From contig NZ_JAUSTT010000002.1 in assembly GCF_030812995.1 (NCBI RefSeq), positions 124,001-188,000 on the forward strand: a stretch of DNA of 64,000 bases, written 5' to 3'. Below, one piece after another: positions 54,919 to 63,570 of this stretch (the stretch's first letter is position 1; the number at the start of each line of letters is the position of its first letter). The notes under the pieces were generated by a model. The model had not been told where the DNA came from. It did not search any database and saw only the letters and a list, made by a program, of their open reading frames with translations. The position numbers were made by a program, and so were the translations under genes. The DNA comes from Bacillus chungangensis (GTDB lineage Bacteria; Bacillota; Bacilli; Bacillales; Bacillaceae_C).

Positions 54919-55467
54919 TGATTTTTCTACTAAACGCCTTCTACTAACAGCTTTATGTGAAGCCTCTATTTCCAGCAATGCTTTTTTCATTTTCAATCCA
55001 GCCCGATAGCCTCTTAATCCCCCATCTTTTCCTATCACACGATGACATGGAATTACAATTAAAAGTGGGTTCGCTCCGATCGCTTTCCCTACTGCGCGGA
55101 TAGCCTGCGGCCGCTGAATCAGAGCTGCAATCTCCGTATATGTTACCGTTTTGCCAAAAGGTATCTTCTGAAGTACACTCCAGACAGTTTGGCGAAATGG
55201 TGTTGCATGCTCGAGCATAAGCGGCATCGTAAAGTTAGTGCGTGTACCTGAAAAATACTCTTTTAGCTGCTTGCTATACATATCCATTTCAAGTTCACTT
55301 TCTATTAGTCGATAGTTGGGAATGTTTTTTTGAATCCAATTCTCCAAAACATGAACAGGATCGTTTGGCGACCCTATATAACAAAGCCCTTTTTCTGTAG
55401 CTGCTAATAACATCTTCCAATCGTCATATACAAAATGTGTCCAATATACTGTTTTCTTTTCTTCCAC
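54901..55467 (-). CDS. ogt: Methylated-DNA--cysteine methyltransferase (Ogt/AdaB)
   Basis: 188 residues from GTG 55467, chosen because AAGGAGAT lies 9 bases upstream (an earlier in-frame ATG sits before that site). Active centre IVIPCHRVIGKDG (~141) and helix-turn-helix GKTVTYTEIAALIQRPQAIR. It removes the methyl group from O6-methylguanine to its own Cys. Follows adaA on the same strand, like adaA-adaB of B. subtilis. Confidence 0.94.
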   Translation of the reverse strand: MEEKKTVYWTHFVYDDWKMLLAATEKGLCYIGSPNDPVHVLENWIQKNIPNYRLIESELEMDMYSKQLKEYFSGTRTNFTMPLMLEHATPFRQTVWSVLQKIPFGKTVTYTEIAALIQRPQAIRAVGKAIGANPLLIVIPCHRVIGKDGGLRGYRAGLKMKKALLEIEASHKAVSRRRLVEKSIGDSR

Positions 55468-55525
55468 TAATAATAAATCTCCTTCCATAGAAAAACTTGT
55501 TAAATTGTTTTTACAATAGGCACAG

Positions 55526-56098
55526 TTAGCCTTTCTGTTTTATTTTAAAATTGCCTGGAGTTGTACCCTCGTGCTTTTTAAAGGCTTTATAGAAACTGGA
55601 TAAATTCAAAAATCCTACCTGGTGGGCTGTTTCAGCAATGGTGTGAGAAGAAGAAATTAACATTTTTTTCGCATTTGAAATTCTTACCTTTTCTAGATAA
55701 CTTCTTGGTGTCTCTCCTGTTTCATTTTTAAACATTCGATTTAAATGATAAGGACTTACATTCACTTTAGACGCTATTTTTTCTAGAGTTAAATGCTGAT
55801 CATAATGGTTTTGGATCATGTCTTTAATCTGTCGAACATTTTCTAAATAAGGATTATACCTTTTGATCGCCAAGTCTGGACGGCATCTTTTACAAGGTCT
55901 AAGCCCTGCCTTTATTGCTTCATCGATATTTGCAAAGTAGAGAATATTGTTAATAGACGGTGATTTCGATTTGCAAGATGGCCGACAAAAAATGCCTGTT
56001 GTTTTAACGCCATAGAAGAAAAGACCATCGTATAAAGGATTACAGGAGATAACTGCTTTCCACATGCAATCTTTCGTCAAAGGCATTTTCTCATCCAT
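55526..56098 (-). CDS. adaA: AdaA, methylphosphotriester methyltransferase and AraC-type activator
   Basis: 190 residues. N-terminal Ada zinc domain with GIFCRPSCKSKSPS (acceptor Cys) and RPCKRCRPDLA (zinc ligands), then two AraC helix-turn-helix units (~95-185: LTLEKIASKVNVSPYHLNRM; TIAETAHQVGFLNLSSFYKA). Methylation of the Cys turns it into an activator of the adaptive response. ATG 56098 behind GGTGAG. Overlaps the permease gene by 8 bases. Confidence 0.94.
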   Translation of the reverse strand: MDEKMPLTKDCMWKAVISCNPLYDGLFFYGVKTTGIFCRPSCKSKSPSINNILYFANIDEAIKAGLRPCKRCRPDLAIKRYNPYLENVRQIKDMIQNHYDQHLTLEKIASKVNVSPYHLNRMFKNETGETPRSYLEKVRISNAKKMLISSSHTIAETAHQVGFLNLSSFYKAFKKHEGTTPGNFKIKQKG

Positions 56099-57362
56099 CC
56101 ATACTCACCTTCCCCCTTTTATTTATACATTTTTTTATTGACATATAACTTATATAAATTATTGTTACAATGAACGGTACAAACACATATAGCTTAAAAA
56201 ACGGTATAACGAACAAACATAATATAAAGGATATTAACGAAGTAATCCAAGGTCTGCTTCTTTTTTTAAACAGCTTCATGCCAGCTCCCATAGAAACAAC
56301 ATATACAAGAATGCCTAAAGAAGTTGGGATAAACAATATATCTTGAAATGTAAAATGAAAAACAGAAGTGAAGAGGACGCCCGACATTGCAAATCCTACA
56401 GTAAAAATAATCATTCTTGTAGGCACCTGATTTCGAGGAGTTAATTTTGCTAGACTAACTGGAAAAGCTCCATCTCTACTAAGAGAATACCCTAGCTGAC
56501 TTAAACTTGCCACAAACGCATTTGAAGTGCCTGTACAGATAATAAAAGCCAAAATAGCAGTTATTAGTTTAGCACCAATACCTAGTGTATCTTCCATGAT
56601 AACACTAATGGGAGATAGGGTGCTTTTCTCATCGCCGTATGTATTTGTACCAATTGTCACCAAGCTTAAACTGAAAAAAACACCTCCGATGATCAACACA
56701 CTAATCATTGTGCTCTTTACAATATCTTTTTCTGGATTTTTAAATTGTCCAGCTAGGTTACAAATAGCTTCCCAGCCAAAAAAAGACCAAAATATCACCA
56801 TTACTGCTGACCCGACTGGCATCCATCCATGTGGAGCAAACGGTACAAAAGATGCTGCATGTAGTTTTGGGATTGATGCTATTATTGTAAACACCAATAA
56901 AGTTAATAAACAAAAACTTAAAACAAAAGCAGCTTTGCCACTAATTGTTAAACCAAAATAGTTAAGAAATCCAGCTATAAACAAGATACATAATGCGATG
57001 ATAGCGATGCCCTTTTCTGAAAAACCTAGGGCGCTTCCTAAATAATAAGCCCCAGTTAATGATACAATCGTCTGGCCTACTGATGCGCAAACAAAATAAA
57101 ACCATCCAGTCAAGTTGCCCATATGATCGCCGAAAGCCTTTCTAACAAAGGTGGCAGCCCCGCCAGCATCAGGAAATTTTTGTGATAATTTTGCGAAAGT
57201 ATAAGCGATTGGTATATTCATTGCGACAACGACAAACCAAGAAACGATAGAGGCAGGCCCCGCCATTGTCGCTGTTACACCAGATAAAAATAATATCCCT
57301 GAACCAAGAATCGCAGCTACATATAATGCAACTCCTTGTGTCAACCCTATTGTTTTATTCAT
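56091..57362 (-). CDS. APC-family amino acid permease
   Basis: 423 residues with about twelve membrane segments. The start MNKTIGLTQGVALYVAAILG and SGILFLSGVTATMAGPAS is the APC helix 1 signature (GSG), with SQKFPDAGGAATFVRKAFG. Closest in style to YjeH-type exporters/importers of neutral amino acids. Ribosome binding site GGGAGGTGG. First gene of a three-gene operon with adaA and ogt, which is unusual: a permease physically coupled by 8 bases to the alkylation response. Confidence 0.88.
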   Translation of the reverse strand: MNKTIGLTQGVALYVAAILGSGILFLSGVTATMAGPASIVSWFVVVAMNIPIAYTFAKLSQKFPDAGGAATFVRKAFGDHMGNLTGWFYFVCASVGQTIVSLTGAYYLGSALGFSEKGIAIIALCILFIAGFLNYFGLTISGKAAFVLSFCLLTLLVFTIIASIPKLHAASFVPFAPHGWMPVGSAVMVIFWSFFGWEAICNLAGQFKNPEKDIVKSTMISVLIIGGVFFSLSLVTIGTNTYGDEKSTLSPISVIMEDTLGIGAKLITAILAFIICTGTSNAFVASLSQLGYSLSRDGAFPVSLAKLTPRNQVPTRMIIFTVGFAMSGVLFTSVFHFTFQDILFIPTSLGILVYVVSMGAGMKLFKKRSRPWITSLISFILCLFVIPFFKLYVFVPFIVTIIYISYMSIKKCINKRGKVSMDG

Positions 57363-57520
57363 TTTCCCACCTCCCTATTTAAATTTATCACACGTATTCC
57401 ATGAAATCTTCTGGATTTTTGCTTTCTAATTTTTTCATAATCGTAGCTATCTAAACTTGGGTTGCAGGTAGGTTTAAGACTTCTATAATATAAATAAAAA
57501 AGCTGCGAAAACAGAGATGA

Positions 57521-57542
57521 GGAGATTCTAGCTAGAATCTCC
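57521..57542. repeat. Perfect 22-bp palindrome upstream of the permease gene
   Basis: GGAGATTCTAG and its exact reverse complement back to back. About 160 bases upstream of the permease start. Related in sequence to the palindromes behind the two MFS genes. Confidence 0.6.
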
Positions 57543-57642
57543 ATCAAATATGTTATGCAGCCGATAGATCATATTGTAACGGATAAAAACTCAATATTCG
57601 AGAATACTCAATTTAACCCAGTTCTGAAAATCTCGGCACTGC

Positions 57643-57766
57643 GTTATAAACCGAAGTGCTACTTTTATAAGCCGATTTATAAGCTAATTCGCTAATTTTA
57701 TAAGCTGAAACTCCGATTTATAAGCAGGCGTACTACTTAATAAGCTATATCTATCCATTTATAAAC
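57643..57766. repeat. TTTATAAGC array with about 20-21 bp spacing
   Basis: TTTATAAGC or close forms begin at 57643, 57664, 57676, 57697, 57717, 57737 and 57758; gaps 21, 12, 21, 20, 20, 21. Five of six gaps are two helical turns. It lies between the permease promoter region and the M20 gene end. Possible binding array or decayed repeat. Confidence 0.6.
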
Positions 57767-57776
57767 AGAACAGTAA

Positions 57777-58976
57777 TCAAACATTTATTTTTGCCTGCTC
57801 AAATTCAGATTTTACGTTTTGAAGAAGTTCATCATCTATAAGTAGACGATGTGCAGCTAATGCAAGAGCTTTTGCACCAACTAGCAAAGCGTGGTCGCCT
57901 TGTGTAGAACCTGCCGCTTCGCGAAATTCATTTGTATGGCCAATTAGATCATCAGGTCCAATTTTAATATGCGGATGTGCAGTTGGAATAACATGACTTA
58001 CATTTCCCGCATCTGTAGAACCAAGAGCAGTTTTCGTTTCTCGTATGACTGTTTCCCCTTGTAGTGTTAGTTCTTTACCGATTATTTCATCTAATGTTTT
58101 GTTGACGATAAAATCGTATACTTCGTTTTGAAATCTTTCCACTTTAACAGTACTGCCAGTTGCCAATGCAGCGCCTTCAGCAATATGACGGACTTTAGCC
58201 GCAACCTCTTCTGCACGATTCCAAGTTTTTGCCCGTATATAGAAGCGAGCCGAAGCATATGCTGGAATAATGTTAGGTGCATCGCCGCCGTGTGTAATAA
58301 TTCCATGAATACGGACATCTGTTGGCAATTGTTGTCTTAATGCGTTAATTCCATTATAAAGAAGGATCACACCATCAAGTGCGTTAATCCCATTTTCGGG
58401 TGAACCAGATGCATGGGCAGCTCTTCCATAAAAATGAAAATCGAGCGGATCAACAGCTAGGCTTGGACCACTTAATTGTGTTCGGCCGCTTGGATGAATC
58501 ATCAAAGCAACATCAACTTCATCAAATAACCCCTTTTTAACAAAACTAGCTTTGGCACTGCCATTTGGCCCTCCTTCTTCGGCTGGTGTGCCATAGACGA
58601 TTATTTCTCCCCCTGTCTCTTCAATTATTTGAGCTAATGAAATCCCTGCTGCTGTGCTTGTCGTTCCAATAATATTATGGCCGCATGCATGTCCTAATCC
58701 AGGCAAAGCATCATACTCTGCTAAAAATGAAATCTTTGGCCCTTGCTTTGCGGATGATTTTCGTGCAATAAAACCTGTTTCGTGTCCAGCAACATTTCTC
58801 GTCACATCAAAGCCAGCTTCCTCTAATAGCAATGTTAGAGTTTTTGCAGCAAAAAACTCTTCGTTTCCAATTTCCGGATTACAATGAATGTCGTGGCTTG
58901 CTTGTAAATAAAGATGCTTGTTTTGATCAATATGGTGTATAATCCGTTGGCGCTGCCTTTCTACATTTGCTGTCAT
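57777..58976 (-). CDS. M20-family amidohydrolase (N-acyl amino acid deacylase-like)
   Basis: 399 residues. Metal site motifs: FLAEYDALPGLGHACGHNII (Asp/His/Cys), GTPAEEGGPNGSA (catalytic Glu pair), GRAAHASGSPENG and a late STDAGNVSHVIP. The M20D amidohydrolases of bacilli deacylate N-acetyl amino acids and sulphur-compound conjugates. As the last gene after metNIQ it may deacylate imported N-acyl methionine or related compounds; inference. Ribosome binding site GGGAGAG; starts 17 bases after metQ. Confidence 0.87.
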   Translation of the reverse strand: MTANVERQRQRIIHHIDQNKHLYLQASHDIHCNPEIGNEEFFAAKTLTLLLEEAGFDVTRNVAGHETGFIARKSSAKQGPKISFLAEYDALPGLGHACGHNIIGTTSTAAGISLAQIIEETGGEIIVYGTPAEEGGPNGSAKASFVKKGLFDEVDVALMIHPSGRTQLSGPSLAVDPLDFHFYGRAAHASGSPENGINALDGVILLYNGINALRQQLPTDVRIHGIITHGGDAPNIIPAYASARFYIRAKTWNRAEEVAAKVRHIAEGAALATGSTVKVERFQNEVYDFIVNKTLDEIIGKELTLQGETVIRETKTALGSTDAGNVSHVIPTAHPHIKIGPDDLIGHTNEFREAAGSTQGDHALLVGAKALALAAHRLLIDDELLQNVKSEFEQAKINV

Positions 58977-58992
58977 TGTGATAACTCTCCCT

Positions 58993-59829
58993 TTATTTAA
59001 TGATGTTTTTTAATTCTTTCATTGGTATATTGACGACAATGCTCCCGCCGTTCGTATCTTTTTTAATTGCTTCCACAACTTCATCTTCATGATAAATATC
59101 GATAATTTTTTTGTATGTTTCATTATCAACGTCTTCTGTACGGACTGCGATAATATTAATATATGGTTTCACAGCATCTGTATTTGGATCTTCTAAATAA
59201 ATCGCATCCTCTGTCGGAATAAAACCAGCTTGGCCAGCAACTCCATTGTTAATGATAGAAGCTGCCACATCAGGCAATACTCTTGGTGTTTGTTGGGCAA
59301 CAATTGGAGTGATTTTAATTTGCTTTGGATTGTTTGCAATGCCACTCATATCTCCTAAAATTTCAAAATCGGCTTTTAGTTCTATTAAGCCTGCTGACTC
59401 TAACAGCTTTAAGGCTCTTGCTTGGTTAGTTGGATCATCAGGTATCGCAATTTCTGCTCCATCTGGAATGTCATCTGGTGATGTAAATTTTTCAGAGTAC
59501 ATGCCCATTGGTGCTATTTGTGTCGTGCCAAGCGGTGTAATATCTAAATGATGCTCTTTCTTAAATTCATTTAAAAACGCGATATGTTGAAAGGCATTTA
59601 AATCAATTTCTCCATCTGCAAGTGCTTTATTAGGGATGGTGTAATCAGAAAACTCAACTAATTCGATTTCAATTCCTTCGTTTGCAGCTTTTTCTTTAAT
59701 AATATCCCAATATTGTCCATCCGAACCTGTTACACCTATCTTAACTTTTTCACCTTTTCCCTTGCTGCAAGCTCCGAGCAAGAGCAAAATAAATACAGTA
59801 GTTAGTATTAATAATAACGTTTTTTTCAT
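58993..59829 (-). CDS. metQ: MetQ, methionine-binding lipoprotein
   Basis: 278 residues. Lipoprotein signal with lipobox LLLGACSKG (Cys ~21). NlpA fold: KIGVTGSDGQYWDIIKEKA, VEFSDYTIPNKALADGEIDL, NAFQHIAFL and AIPDDPTNQARALKLLESAG. Captures methionine outside the membrane. Follows metI after 142 bases, a gap that carries a sequence ATAAAGTGAAGATTCCGTCA like the left tip of the dispersed repeat. Confidence 0.94.
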   Translation of the reverse strand: MKKTLLLILTTVFILLLLGACSKGKGEKVKIGVTGSDGQYWDIIKEKAANEGIEIELVEFSDYTIPNKALADGEIDLNAFQHIAFLNEFKKEHHLDITPLGTTQIAPMGMYSEKFTSPDDIPDGAEIAIPDDPTNQARALKLLESAGLIELKADFEILGDMSGIANNPKQIKITPIVAQQTPRVLPDVAASIINNGVAGQAGFIPTEDAIYLEDPNTDAVKPYINIIAVRTEDVDNETYKKIIDIYHEDEVVEAIKKDTNGGSIVVNIPMKELKNIIK

Positions 59830-59971
59830 TTTTAGATCCTCTTTTCTCTAAAATAAAGTGAAGATTCCGTCAATATGAATGAATACTTATCCCATGCTAC
59901 AAGAAATAGTGTATTGTAGACCCGAATCTGTCCTAACTCTTGTGGCCATACCTGATGAATTCCTTTTATTA

Positions 59972-60634
59972 TTAACGGCGCAAAAATATTTTTGCTAAAA
60001 AATTTCCCGTGTACTGAGCAATTTGAACGAGAATGATTAAAATAATGACTGTTACAATCATGACAGAAGTATCAAAGCGCTGATAGCCGTAAGTCATTGC
60101 TAAATGTCCTAAGCCACCGCCCCCTACTGTTCCAGCCATTGCCGAGAAATCTATTAAAGCAACCGTTACAAACGTAATCCCTAGAATAAGCGGACCAAGC
60201 GCTTCCGGAATAAGCACACCAAAGATAATCTGCAGCGGACTAGCCCCCATCGCTTTTGCAGCTTCAATTACGCCTGGATCAATGGAGACAAGATTATTTT
60301 CTACAACACGTGCAATAACAAACGATGCAGCGATTGTCATTGGAAAAATTGCCGCCGATGTTCCGATGATCGTACCTACCACAGCTCTCGTTAGTGGGCT
60401 AATCGCAACTAAAAAGATAATAAATGGGATCGGACGAATGATATTAATAAGAATATTAATACTGGTAAATATATATTTATTTTCAAGAATGTTGCCCTTT
60501 CGTGTTGCGAAAAGCAGCAAACCAAGTGGAAGACCGATCAATGTTGCAAAAATAAGTGTAAAAATAACCATGATGATCGTATCGCCGCTTGCCTCGACTA
60601 CTCGCGGCCAAAATGTATTCCAATCAACCTTCAT
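59972..60634 (-). CDS. metI: MetI, methionine ABC transporter permease
   Basis: 220 residues, five membrane segments, with the BPD permease EAA loop VIEAAKAMGASPLQIIFGVL (~140). Overlaps metN by 11 bases. Forms the channel of MetNIQ; high similarity in pattern to MetP of B. subtilis. Confidence 0.94.
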   Translation of the reverse strand: MKVDWNTFWPRVVEASGDTIIMVIFTLIFATLIGLPLGLLLFATRKGNILENKYIFTSINILINIIRPIPFIIFLVAISPLTRAVVGTIIGTSAAIFPMTIAASFVIARVVENNLVSIDPGVIEAAKAMGASPLQIIFGVLIPEALGPLILGITFVTVALIDFSAMAGTVGGGGLGHLAMTYGYQRFDTSVMIVTVIILIILVQIAQYTGNFLAKIFLRR

Positions 60635-61646
60635 CTGGCGTCACTTCCTTTATCTGTACATATTGTTCTAAGTATGTTAATACATTTTTAATTTCTTGGT
60701 CACTCCCTTTTAATTCCACTATTAAATTACCAAAAAGTGTTCCCTGCAATTCAGTAATATTTCCATATAAGATATTCACGTCTACTTGGTGTTTTTTCGC
60801 AACTTTTGACAGCAGCGGCTGTTTTGTTGCGTCACCGGAAAAGATAAATCGATATATATTGGCATTGTCGGCACTTAATCGTGTTAGTATATTTTTAGGA
60901 ATTTTTTCATCTAACACAGAACGAATAAAATTCTTCGTCGTTTGCTTTTTTGGATTTGTAAAAATATCATAAATACTCCCAACCTCTATTACCTTTCCAT
61001 TTTCCATCACTGCAACACGGTCACAGATTTTGCGAATGACTTGCATTTCATGCGTAATTAATAAAATCGTTACCTGATATTCTTCATTTATTTTTTTTAA
61101 GAGGTTTAATATCTCTTCAGTCGTCTCTGGATCAAGTGCAGAGGTTGCCTCATCACAGATTAAAATATTTGGAGAATTAGCAAGCGCCCGAGCAATGCCA
61201 ACTCTCTGTTTCTGGCCGCCAGAAAGCTGCTCTGGATAGTGATCAGCTTTATCTTCTAAGCCAACAAAATGAAGCAATTCTCTTACACGCAAATCGATTT
61301 GGTCTTTCGGTAGTTTTGCGAGTTTTAACGGATATGCAATATTTCCATACACATTTCTAGAATGAAATAAATTAAAGTTTTGAAAAATCATCCCGATTCC
61401 TTGCCGCATTTTACGAAGTTCTTTCGGTTTTAAAGAACGAACGTCTTGATTATTTACAATCACTTTCCCCGAAGTAGGAACTTCCAGTAGATTTACTAAT
61501 CTTAATAATGTGCTTTTGCCTGCACCGCTAAAACCTATCACACCAAAAATCTCACTTTTTTTTATCGATAAGTCAACATCAGCTACGGCTTGAACTTCGT
61601 TATCTTTCGTTTGAAATAATTTGCTAACTCCTTCAAACTTAATCAC
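60624..61646 (-). CDS. metN: MetN, methionine ABC transporter ATPase
   Basis: 340 residues from GTG 61646 (GGAGGAG upstream). Walker A GFSGAGKSTLLRL (~40), Q-loop GMIFQNFNLF, signature LSGGQKQRVGIARAL, Walker B ILICDEATSALDP, and a C-terminal NIL domain (~260-335) that senses methionine in MetN. First large gene of the SAM-riboswitch operon. Confidence 0.95.
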   Translation of the reverse strand: MIKFEGVSKLFQTKDNEVQAVADVDLSIKKSEIFGVIGFSGAGKSTLLRLVNLLEVPTSGKVIVNNQDVRSLKPKELRKMRQGIGMIFQNFNLFHSRNVYGNIAYPLKLAKLPKDQIDLRVRELLHFVGLEDKADHYPEQLSGGQKQRVGIARALANSPNILICDEATSALDPETTEEILNLLKKINEEYQVTILLITHEMQVIRKICDRVAVMENGKVIEVGSIYDIFTNPKKQTTKNFIRSVLDEKIPKNILTRLSADNANIYRFIFSGDATKQPLLSKVAKKHQVDVNILYGNITELQGTLFGNLIVELKGSDQEIKNVLTYLEQYVQIKEVTPDEG

Positions 61647-61663
61647 CTCTAGCTCCTCCTTCT

Positions 61664-61768
61664 TTATTTACAGGCAAAATTTCCATCTGAACAGCAATTT
61701 GCATATCCTCCTGTTTTTAGTCTTATAGACATCTGATGACCTGATGTCTCATTTGAGTTTGAAGCCAT
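61664..61768 (-). CDS. 34-residue Cys-containing mini-protein between riboswitch and metN
   Basis: ATG 61768 has AAAGGAGAG 5 bases upstream, as good as any site in the window. The product starts MASNSNETSGHQMSIRLKT and ends GGYANCCSDGNFACK, then TAA at 61664, 17 bases before the metN GTG. Three of its last ten residues are Cys. A 7-base hairpin (AGACATC/GATGTCT, 61727-61749) lies within it. No family that I recognise. It could be a leader peptide that couples Cys supply to metN translation, or a small secreted/modified peptide. Confidence 0.55.
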   Translation of the reverse strand: MASNSNETSGHQMSIRLKTGGYANCCSDGNFACK

Positions 61769-61877
61769 TTTTCTCTCCTTTTCTGCTACATAGATTTAAT
61801 TAAATCAACAAATAAATAGAAATTCCACAAGGTAAGATGGAAAACAACGCCTGTAAAATAAACTTGCTAAAAACAGC

Positions 61878-62057
61878 AAAAAACCTCTCTTCTTATCCGA
61901 TTGAACAAGATAAGAAGGAGGTTTATATGTATAAAGCGCTTCTTATCGATCAGATCACATCATGTACATGCAACCTGCAGGAATTGGCACGGTATTTGTT
62001 AAACAAACCCGTTGCCGAGGTTTCATAGGGCCAGTCCCTCCACCTCTCTGGATAAGG
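61878..62057 (-). promoter_or_regulatory. SAM-I (S-box) riboswitch with terminator
   Basis: Aptamer on the minus strand at 62057-61942: CTTATCC (P1), GAGAGGTGGAGGGACTGGCC, CTATGAAACCTCGGCAACGG, and P1 return GATAAG. The P1 return GATAAGAAG can instead pair with CTTCTTATC of the terminator, giving the antiterminator. The terminator stem AAACCTCCTTCTTATC / GATAAGAAG.GAGG is at 61924-61884, followed by T6. SAM binding should switch off metNIQ and the M20 gene. Confidence 0.95.
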
Positions 62058-62474
62058 AATAAAAGTATTTAACTGTTGAACTGATTATAATAGAGTAAAA
62101 GATAGAAGTCAACACTAAATATCATTCGTTCTAAAAGATTGAAAACACAAAAAATTACCCGAAGAGGCAATATAGTTTTCATGTCAGTAAACAAAATGTT
62201 ATCCGTAGATTATTCACAATAATAAGATTCCTTCAGTTCATGGCGCATAAGAAAAAGCAAAAAACATCATAATTGTAGGAAAATCGATGCTGCTAATAAG
62301 AAAATCAGCAAGGCATTATCTCTCATATAAAGCAGCATCATCGTATGGGCAAAGTTCATTTGCTTGCAATACTATAGGCAGTAACAAAGCAATGGAATTC
62401 TACAACAAGGAATGCACTATTTAGAAAAAAATAAATTTTCAGTGGTGTTTTTACCTTCACTGAAAAAGAACCGG
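62058..62474. promoter_or_regulatory. Sigma-A promoter of the met operon and flanking intergenic DNA
   Basis: On the minus strand TTGACT (62112-62107), 17 bases, TATAAT (62089-62084), 27 bases upstream of the riboswitch. This is close to the sigma-A consensus. The remaining ~300 bases up to the lplJ terminator hold no gene that I can support. Confidence 0.8.
62436..62466 (-). terminator. Terminator of lplJ
   Basis: TTTTCAGTG / CACTGAAAA (62436-62444 with 62458-62466), loop 13, followed on the minus strand by a T-rich run with seven T. It lies 9 bases after the lplJ stop. Confidence 0.85.
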
Positions 62475-63464
62475 TTAGTAAATTAAATTAATAACCTCTT
62501 CAAGTGTAATATTTCCAAAATAGTGCTTAGCATCTATATCTTTTAAAGCCTCATCTATATCAGAGCGTTCATAGCGAATTCCGATAAGCCGCTTTTCTAT
62601 ATCACTAACATCACCAACGCCAAAGAAATCACCATAAATTTTACATTGTTCTATTTTTCCTTTATTGACATCTAAACGAATATCGATTGAACCGATAGGA
62701 AAACGATGAGAATGCTGAACATTGCATTTCGGTGATTTGCCATAATTCCAGTCCCAATTTTGATAGCGTTCTTTTGATAGCTGATGAATCTTTTCCCAAT
62801 CACTTTCTGTTAAATGGTATTCTGGAATCTCGTCTTTTCCTTCAAAGATAGTGCGTAATAGCACCGAACGGAATGCGTCCGTTGTCATCTTTTCTTTCAT
62901 GAACTCAGAAATATTTGCTACACGGCTGCGAATTGATTTAATACCTTTTGATTCAATCTTATCTTTTCTTACACGAAGAGCAGATACAACATGATCAATT
63001 TCAGAATCGAACATAAGCGTCCCATGGCTAAACATTCGTCCACGCGTTGCAAACTGAGCATTTCCTGAAATTTTTCGGCCCCCAGCTAAAATGTCATTTC
63101 GACCGCTAAGCTCGGCTTCGACGCCTAGCTTTGCTAATGCTTGTACAACAGGCTCCGTAAACTTCCTGAAATTATGAAAGCTTTCTCCGTCATCCTTCGT
63201 AATAAAACTAAAGTTTAAATTCCCTAAATCGTGGTAGACTGCACCACCGCCGGATAAACGGCGCACAACCTTAATGCCATTTTTTTCAACATAGTCAGTA
63301 TTTATTTCTTCAATTGTGTTTTGATTTTTCCCAATAATAATAGATGGCTCATTAATATAGAAAAGCAAATAGGTTTCGTTAATATCTAAGTTTTTTAACG
63401 CATATTCTTCAATTGCTAGATTAATGCGCGGATCGGTTATTCCTTTATTATCAATAAATAACAT
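62475..63464 (-). CDS. lplJ: LplJ, lipoate--protein ligase
   Basis: 329 residues. VVRRLSGGGAVYHDLGNLNF (lipoate loop), GGRKISGNAQ (catalytic Lys region) and RGRMFSHGTLMFDSEIDHV; a C-terminal accessory domain follows. Activates lipoate with ATP and attaches it to GcvH, from where it is passed to dehydrogenase E2 subunits. AAGGAGG before ATG 63464. Single gene. Confidence 0.95.
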   Translation of the reverse strand: MLFIDNKGITDPRINLAIEEYALKNLDINETYLLFYINEPSIIIGKNQNTIEEINTDYVEKNGIKVVRRLSGGGAVYHDLGNLNFSFITKDDGESFHNFRKFTEPVVQALAKLGVEAELSGRNDILAGGRKISGNAQFATRGRMFSHGTLMFDSEIDHVVSALRVRKDKIESKGIKSIRSRVANISEFMKEKMTTDAFRSVLLRTIFEGKDEIPEYHLTESDWEKIHQLSKERYQNWDWNYGKSPKCNVQHSHRFPIGSIDIRLDVNKGKIEQCKIYGDFFGVGDVSDIEKRLIGIRYERSDIDEALKDIDAKHYFGNITLEEVINLIY

Positions 63465-63570
63465 GGTGCTTCCTCCTTATTGTTGTTCTTCTCTATCATA
63501 GCATGAATTTCTTTCTCTACGCCTCTCATAAAATCGGCAAAATCGAATACAGCAGTTGAAATTCCCTGCA

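Noticed and set aside
57643-57766. TTTATAAGC array as a CRISPR
   Set aside because: Repeats are only 9 bases, spacers about 11-12 bases and unequal, and no cas genes are near.
59852-59876. ATAAAGTGAAGATTCCGTCA in the metI-metQ gap as a repeat copy
   Set aside because: Only the left tip resembles the element; no hairpin or right end follows, so it is noted under metQ but not called.
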